From: Macrosoma leucophasiata | Taxonomy: Eukaryota > Arthropoda > Insecta > Lepidoptera > Hedylidae | Length of the DNA stretch: 64,000 nucleotides | NCBI GenBank assembly: GCA_036365455.1 | Contig: JAWQUS010000030.1 | Location: forward strand, 682,001-746,000 | Direction: 5' to 3' | Part shown: positions 61,684 through 64,000 of the stretch, one piece after another | Layout of the letters: every line of letters begins with the position of its first letter | Position numbering within the stretch: the stretch's first letter is position 1 | Notes under the pieces: generated by a model | Databases searched by the model: none | What the model was told of the DNA's origin: nothing | What the model saw: only the letters and a program-made list of their open reading frames with translations | Translations under genes and position numbers: made by a program

Positions 61684-61973
61684 TTTTTTTTTTTAATGTA
61701 ATTGAAGTGGCAAACAAGCATACAGTTCACATTGATGTTAAGTGATGACTGCAGCCTATAGACACCCACACAATGACCAGAGGTCAAAATGCAGATGCGC
61801 TGCCACTTTTGAGACATTAGGTGTTATGCCTCTGTGCCGGAAATTACAGGGCCGTACATTACCTGACCGGAACACGATAGTGATGAACACTACCATTTAG
61901 CGGCAAGTATATTAGGTAATGCGGTGGTGCCTACGCCCGCGAGCTCCGTCACTGGAGCTCTACCACCAGTAGC
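61684..61973 (-). mobile_element. SINE-A copy, subfamily b, with ~20-bp exact target duplication
   Basis: ATTGGTAGATAGAATTTTTT occurs at 61,670-61,689 and again at 61,974-61,993, directly bounding the element. It is the best-preserved insertion of SINE-A here and marks subfamily b (AATGACCAGAGG, GCGCTGCC) as recently mobile. ACCACCAGT is followed by AGC before the duplication. Confidence 0.95.
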
Positions 61974-61993
61974 ATTGGTAGATAGAATTTTTT

Positions 61994-62176
61994 CAAATCT
62001 GAGTAATCCACGTAATGCGATATGCTTTTTACAAAAAGTACGAGTACATGCCATATTGCTTATCATAGATAATTATTGATATAAAAAAGATAACAAGAGA
62101 AAACTTTGTGAGTTTAAATATCCTTTTTAACCGACTTCGAAAAAATGGAGGAGGTTATTAATTCGTCGGATTTTTG
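61994..62176. other. LINE-tail-like phrase, otherwise nothing
   Basis: TTTTTAACCGACTTCGAAAA followed by GGAGGAGGTTATTAATTCG at 62,125-62,164 is a widespread lepidopteran repeat tail, also seen at 5,312-5,343. Confidence 0.45.
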
Positions 62177-62323
62177 ACGTGACAACGTCTTAAATTAGGT
62201 TGCTGCTCGGAGTCACTCATGAAAAAGTGTAACGCCCGGTAACGTAACGATGAGTCACCGAACGAGAGAGAGGCCTGCCGGACCGGCGAATGCCTTTCTA
62301 CCGAGAAAAAGACGTTGTCACGT
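62177..62323. repeat. 147-bp element with perfect 15-bp inverted ends
   Basis: ACGTGACAACGTCTT (62,177-62,191) and AAGACGTTGTCACGT (62,309-62,323) bracket a GC-rich interior (GTAACGCCCGGTAACG, CCTGCCGGACCGGCG). The interior is better conserved-looking than its flanks and lacks decay signs. It resembles a sequence type I associate with moth repeats, but I cannot name it. The 160-codon minus frame across it is not credible as a gene. Confidence 0.6.
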
Positions 62324-62984
62324 AAAATCTTCGCCCGTAAAACCGACTTTACACGCAACCAGTTTTTACCTGGTTTCTTTAATGTATTGTTCACCGATAA
62401 TTTGTTACAAATAATACAGGAAAATTTAAAAAAAAATCTTAAATCTTCAAAAATTACCAATGTTTTTTCAAAACATTGGCTGTTACATTGGAATAACAAT
62501 GGTTTCGAACACTTTTTTTGGAGGTTTTGTGTGGGATGAGCCTTAAAATACTTTTCGCTTTCATGGTTTATTGAAGTAATCAGTGCCTTTCTGAGTAAAC
62601 ATGTCCGAATATGTATATTTCGTGTGCCTTTTCCTGACATTCCGTTATAAGAATTTTACCACCTGTTAAAACTAGAATAAGGATTCTCCATTCCAAAACC
62701 GAATTAAAATGCAGTGAAAATTCCTTAAAAAATTCTTGAAACATTATCTGTACAAAGCTGATACTTGCAGCAAGCTGGAAAAGGATATTACAAGTACCTC
62801 TCAACAGCACCCTTCATTCTGCTATTCATATCTTTTGCTGCGTATTTGCATATCCCGTCTGCTCGCTATAAAATTTACATCCAATTGGCTTTTGAAACTT
62901 GAGATAGACAGCCTATTTTGTGTTTCGTCTAGACTCCGCTTTACTAAATGGATTGCGAGTCATACGAGAATTACAATATAGTAC
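62324..62984. other. no recognisable gene
   Basis: AT-rich sequence without supported features. Confidence 0.4.
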
Positions 62985-63196
62985 GCTAAATGGTAGTGTT
63001 CAGCACTATCGTGTTCCGGTCAGGTGGTAATGACCGGCGCTGTAATTGCTGGCACAGAGGCATAACACCTTAGGCCTCATGAGTAGTAACGCATCTGTAT
63101 TTGACCTTGTCTTTGTGTGGGTGTCTATAGGCTGCAGTCATCACCTAACATCAATGTGAACTGCATGCTTGTTGGCCACTTCCAATAAATAAAAAC
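62985..63196 (+). mobile_element. SINE-A, 5'-truncated
   Basis: Begins GCTAAATGGTAGTGTTCAGC and ends AATAAATAAAAA. Contains a GACCGGCGCTGTAATTGCTGG variant. Confidence 0.82.
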
Positions 63197-63420
63197 TCTA
63201 GCGACGGAGCTTGTAGGCGGAGGCACTACCGCATTACTTAACCTACTTGTCGCAAATAATTGTGTTCAGCACTGTAGTGTTTCGGTCAGTTGACAACGTA
63301 CGGGCCTATAATTTCCGACACACAGTCATATCAATTAAGAACTTGGGAGTGGCAACATATCTACATAGGTGTTAATAGGCCCACAGTATTCACTGTACGC
63401 TTGTATGCTAGATTCAAAAA
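63197..63420 (+). mobile_element. old SINE-A relative, head to tail with the previous copy
   Basis: CTCTAGCGACGGAGCTTGTAG, TGTTCAGCACTGTAGTG, TTCGGTCAGTTGACAACG and the end GTACGCTTGTATGC follow family order with many changes. Confidence 0.65.
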
Positions 63421-64000
63421 CCGGACAAGTGCGAGTTCGACTCGCGTGGTGAGGGTCCGTAATTTAAATAAATATTTTCGAAAATATTACAGATTTAAAA
63501 TGCAGGGACATAGTGGTTACGGTGGTACCGGCAGAGGGGTTATATTATTAAGAATTTTCGATTTAATTTGAATACTCAAACTTCTTATAAGTTTTCCAGT
63601 AATCTATAGGCAAAGAACTATTTACCGCATTTTTTTCAAATTTTTAAGTTCAGTAGTTTCGGAGATAGGAGGGGGGGGTGGTCAAATTCCGTCGTTAAAT
63701 ACTTCAAAGTTGTTTATGCAAAAATTATAAAACAATATATCTGAGAAGCTGACAACAACTTCTTTCATTTGATTTGTCACACGACACAGTTTTTTTATAT
63801 TATTTTTACGACAGAATATTTTTTTTTTAATTTTCTGATTTACCCCCCGAAGGTGGCCCCCTGTTTAAAATGTATTACTTTACTTGACGTGTTCATCTTT
63901 GGGTTACCAATTTACATATGTTTATCAAATTTCAACTCAATCGGTCGAATAGTTTCGGAGCAAATTGGCTGTGACAGACGGACAGACAGACAGACAGACA
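63418..64000 (+). mobile_element. CCGG-family element running off the window
   Basis: AAAAACCGGACAAGTGCGAG then GGGTCCGTAATTT, a GTAGTTTCGGAGATAGGAGG phrase, GGTTACCAATTTACATATG and a terminal CAGACAGACAGACA cut by the window end. Confidence 0.6.

Noticed and set aside
62158..62640. 160-codon open frame on the minus strand
   Set aside because: It crosses the ACGTGACAACGTCTT inverted-end element and AT-rich unique DNA, shows no domain, no splice signals and lysine/phenylalanine-rich low complexity. Best explained as chance.

Overview
This window looks like repeat-dense nuclear DNA from a moth or butterfly (Lepidoptera). No bacterial-style operon and no complete host gene is visible. The call rests on the repeats: several short interspersed families with tRNA-like heads, LINE 3' tails with (ATT)n, (ATG)n or CAGA runs of the kind common in lepidopteran genomes, mariner and hAT-type DNA transposons, and AT-rich unique DNA between them. 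The species cannot be named from the sequence. Family names used here (SINE-A to SINE-E, LINE-ATT, LINE-ATG, CCGG family, R6) are working labels of mine, not database names.

The dominant component is SINE-A, about 280 bp, with 5' end ACTGGTGGTAGAGCTCCAG and a short A-tail. There are about 26 young copies or truncations and about 17 diverged relatives, spread over both strands. tRNA-headed families SINE-B (9.9, 13.5, 20.7, 21.7, 49.9, 52.5 kb), SINE-C (3.3, 4.4, 14.7, 15.3, 23.1, 24.1, 41.7, 46.5, 56.3, 56.5 kb), SINE-D (1.4, 11.4, 13.9, 14.3, 30.3 kb) and SINE-E (2.2 kb) lie between them. LINE remains are nearly all 5'-truncated tails: an R1-like C-terminus at 50.6-51.2 kb, RT C-terminal fossils at 26.6, 30.5 and 42.0 kb, and many tails under 400 bp. 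DNA transposons include a 1.28-kb mariner (33.8-35.1 kb), an internally deleted relative (37.9-38.8 kb), a mariner fossil at 0.4-0.7 kb, two hAT-like insertions with near-matching 8-bp target duplications, and several terminal-inverted-repeat elements. A solo LTR with a 4-bp target duplication lies at 51.45-52.34 kb.

Layout: 0-18 kb is a patchwork of SINEs with two local tandem duplications (4.7-6.0 kb; a 307-bp repeat inside a TIR element at 13.57-14.53 kb). 18.8-20.3 kb is a degenerate ~410-480 bp tandem array with recurring GC-rich islands. Inside it lies the only good exon-like segment, 19,888-20,052, which is open, in phase and flanked by plausible splice sites. 28.4-48.1 kb is a large head-to-tail segmental duplication (unit 1 28,365-39,416; unit 2 40,030-48,103). 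The two units have since gained different insertions, so each acts as an empty-site control for the other. 50-64 kb is again a mosaic of LINE tails, SINEs and small TIR elements.

The clearest unexplained pattern is a set of near-perfect inverted repeats with arms of 11-50 bp and loops of 3-8 nt, scattered through unrelated contexts. At one of them (37,036-37,070) the duplicated sister locus lacks the second arm, which points to a recent templated fold-back event. A second unusual item is a family headed by a ~80-bp hairpin and followed by 1, 3 or 4 copies of a ~125-bp core at different loci. No CRISPR array, operon, rRNA gene, functional tRNA gene or intact autonomous element was found.
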